Positions 63,115-64,000 of a stretch of 64,000 nt of DNA are shown in pieces. The stretch is from Mactromeris polynyma (lineage: Eukaryota; Mollusca; Bivalvia; Venerida; Mactridae): the NCBI GenBank assembly GCA_032209605.1, contig JASFXZ010000035.1, positions 563,001 to 627,000 on the forward strand, read 5' to 3'. A program made the translations under genes and the position numbers. Under the pieces are notes generated by a model. The model was not told where the DNA came from. It did no database searches and worked only from the letters and a program-made list of their open reading frames with translations. Positions within the stretch are counted from its first letter, which is position 1; each line of letters starts with the position of its first letter.

Positions 63115-63345
63115 GCTGTATGAGTTCCAACCTTCTTTTTTAAATGACGTCATTTAAAGAAAACGTGTGACGTCACCATGTTCTGACATTAAGCAATATT
63201 TGCCCCATGTGGCAATATGAAAATGAAGTGACCATATGGAGTAAAGATTGTTTCCTGCTTGCAAATAGTGACATCACATGTTGCGTTTTCTTGAAATGAC
63301 GTCACTTACAGAAGAGGTTGTAAATCCCATAGCATATGTATGTAA
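63115..63345. mobile_element. E4 repeat in intron 24
   Basis: Left arm AAATGACGTCATTTAAAGAA and GTGACGTCACCATG, centre GTGACCATATGGAGTAAAG, right arm GAAATGACGTCACTTACAGA. Three intact CRE octamers. Confidence 0.75.
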
Positions 63346-64000
63346 ATATATTTGGAAAATTTAGATCGTAAACTTTCTAACGGTGTATTGTTTTAGAAAG
63401 ATGATTAAGAAATCACTTGTCAAACCGACAACATGTTTGCTGTTGTATGCTTTTATTTTAACTTTATTCCTAAAGAACTTCTCAGGATTGAATTATGAGT
63501 TTGAGAACCAGTCTTGTGTCTTGAGGTTCTGATTGGTTGGTTCCAAGTACAGTCGGAAACTGACCAATGAGAAGAATACATTCTCAGACTGGTCTCATTA
63601 CGCAATTTAATTACCCAAAAGTATCCATATATTTCCAAAACGCAATTTAATTACACAAAATCATCATTACTAACACCAAGTGATTGTCTGAGTAGAGTGT
63701 GTATAAATATTTTAACCTAGATTATGTAATGTGAAAATTATTCATGCCGATAAACAAGAATAGTGACCGATCAATGGTTTGTTATCAATTATTCATTTGC
63801 AATCATTATAGTAGGTGATACCAATAATCATCTGCGCAAAGACCAAAAATCGCTCATTTGCGCATGTGATACGAAACAAAACCACCTGCGCATAAAAAAC
63901 CAGTTTGGCTTCGATGCGCATTTGATATAAAACTACAGGATTACATGAAATAAAATCCAGTCAATGAAATATTTTAGTTGGAAATGTTTTCAGTCAATTC
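63346..64000. other. intron 24, to the window edge
   Basis: AT-rich. CGCAATTTAATTAC occurs twice (63601, 63640). No further exon is visible; the gene continues beyond 64000. Confidence 0.5.

Overview
The window is nuclear DNA of an invertebrate animal, most likely a mollusc or another lophotrochozoan. It has small exons (about 60-240 bp) with GT-AG introns and consistent phases, many intronic minisatellites, tRNA-derived SINE heads, and DNA-transposon and MITE families. Nothing is prokaryotic: there are no operons, and the long ORFs lie in tandem arrays whose unit length is a multiple of 3. The species is inferred from gene family and style, not read directly.

Two genes stand head to head. 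On the minus strand (29965 down to 3771) is a complete nine-exon gene for a secreted or surface protein of about 569 residues in the choice-of-anchor I family. This family includes the mesenchyme-specific cell-surface glycoprotein MSP130, linked to biomineralisation. All nine exons join in frame. On the plus strand, from 36798 past the window end, is a signal-peptide gene for a protein of fibronectin type III (FN3) repeats with one Ig domain. Twenty-four exons (1136 codons) join in frame here and the 3' end is missing. The 6.8 kb between the two starts holds a broken Tc1/mariner-type transposase, a small spliced transposase remnant, MITE copies and tRNA-like sequences.

Layout: 1-3770 is downstream of the MSP130-like gene (45-bp and 79-bp arrays, one E1 repeat). 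3771-29965 is the MSP130-like gene; its introns hold arrays of 22, 18, 25, 60, 45, 64, 39, 109, 41 and 12 bp and a 3.85-kb hAT-type insertion. 30-36.8 kb is the divergent intergenic region. 36.8-64 kb is the FN3/Ig gene, with intronic arrays of 21, 32, 27, 70, 37, 37, 30, 44 and 16 bp plus several MITEs. By my tally tandem arrays occupy about a third of the window, and no array interrupts an exon body.

The most interesting structure is how the arrays arose. (1) One dispersed repeat, here called E1, seeded at least four separate minisatellites from two of its segments. (2) In reverse orientation E1 lies just upstream of splice acceptors in both genes and seems to supply their pyrimidine tracts. 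(3) Two arrays are tandem copies of an exon-intron junction: about twelve extra 5' splice sites after exon 17 of the FN3 gene, and duplicated acceptors before exon 6 of the MSP130-like gene. (4) A palindromic MITE (E2) has expanded internally into about 1.1 kb of 18-bp units. (5) A 27-bp array continues the reading frame of FN3 exon 8 without a stop for about 1.25 kb. None of the functional consequences is proven here.
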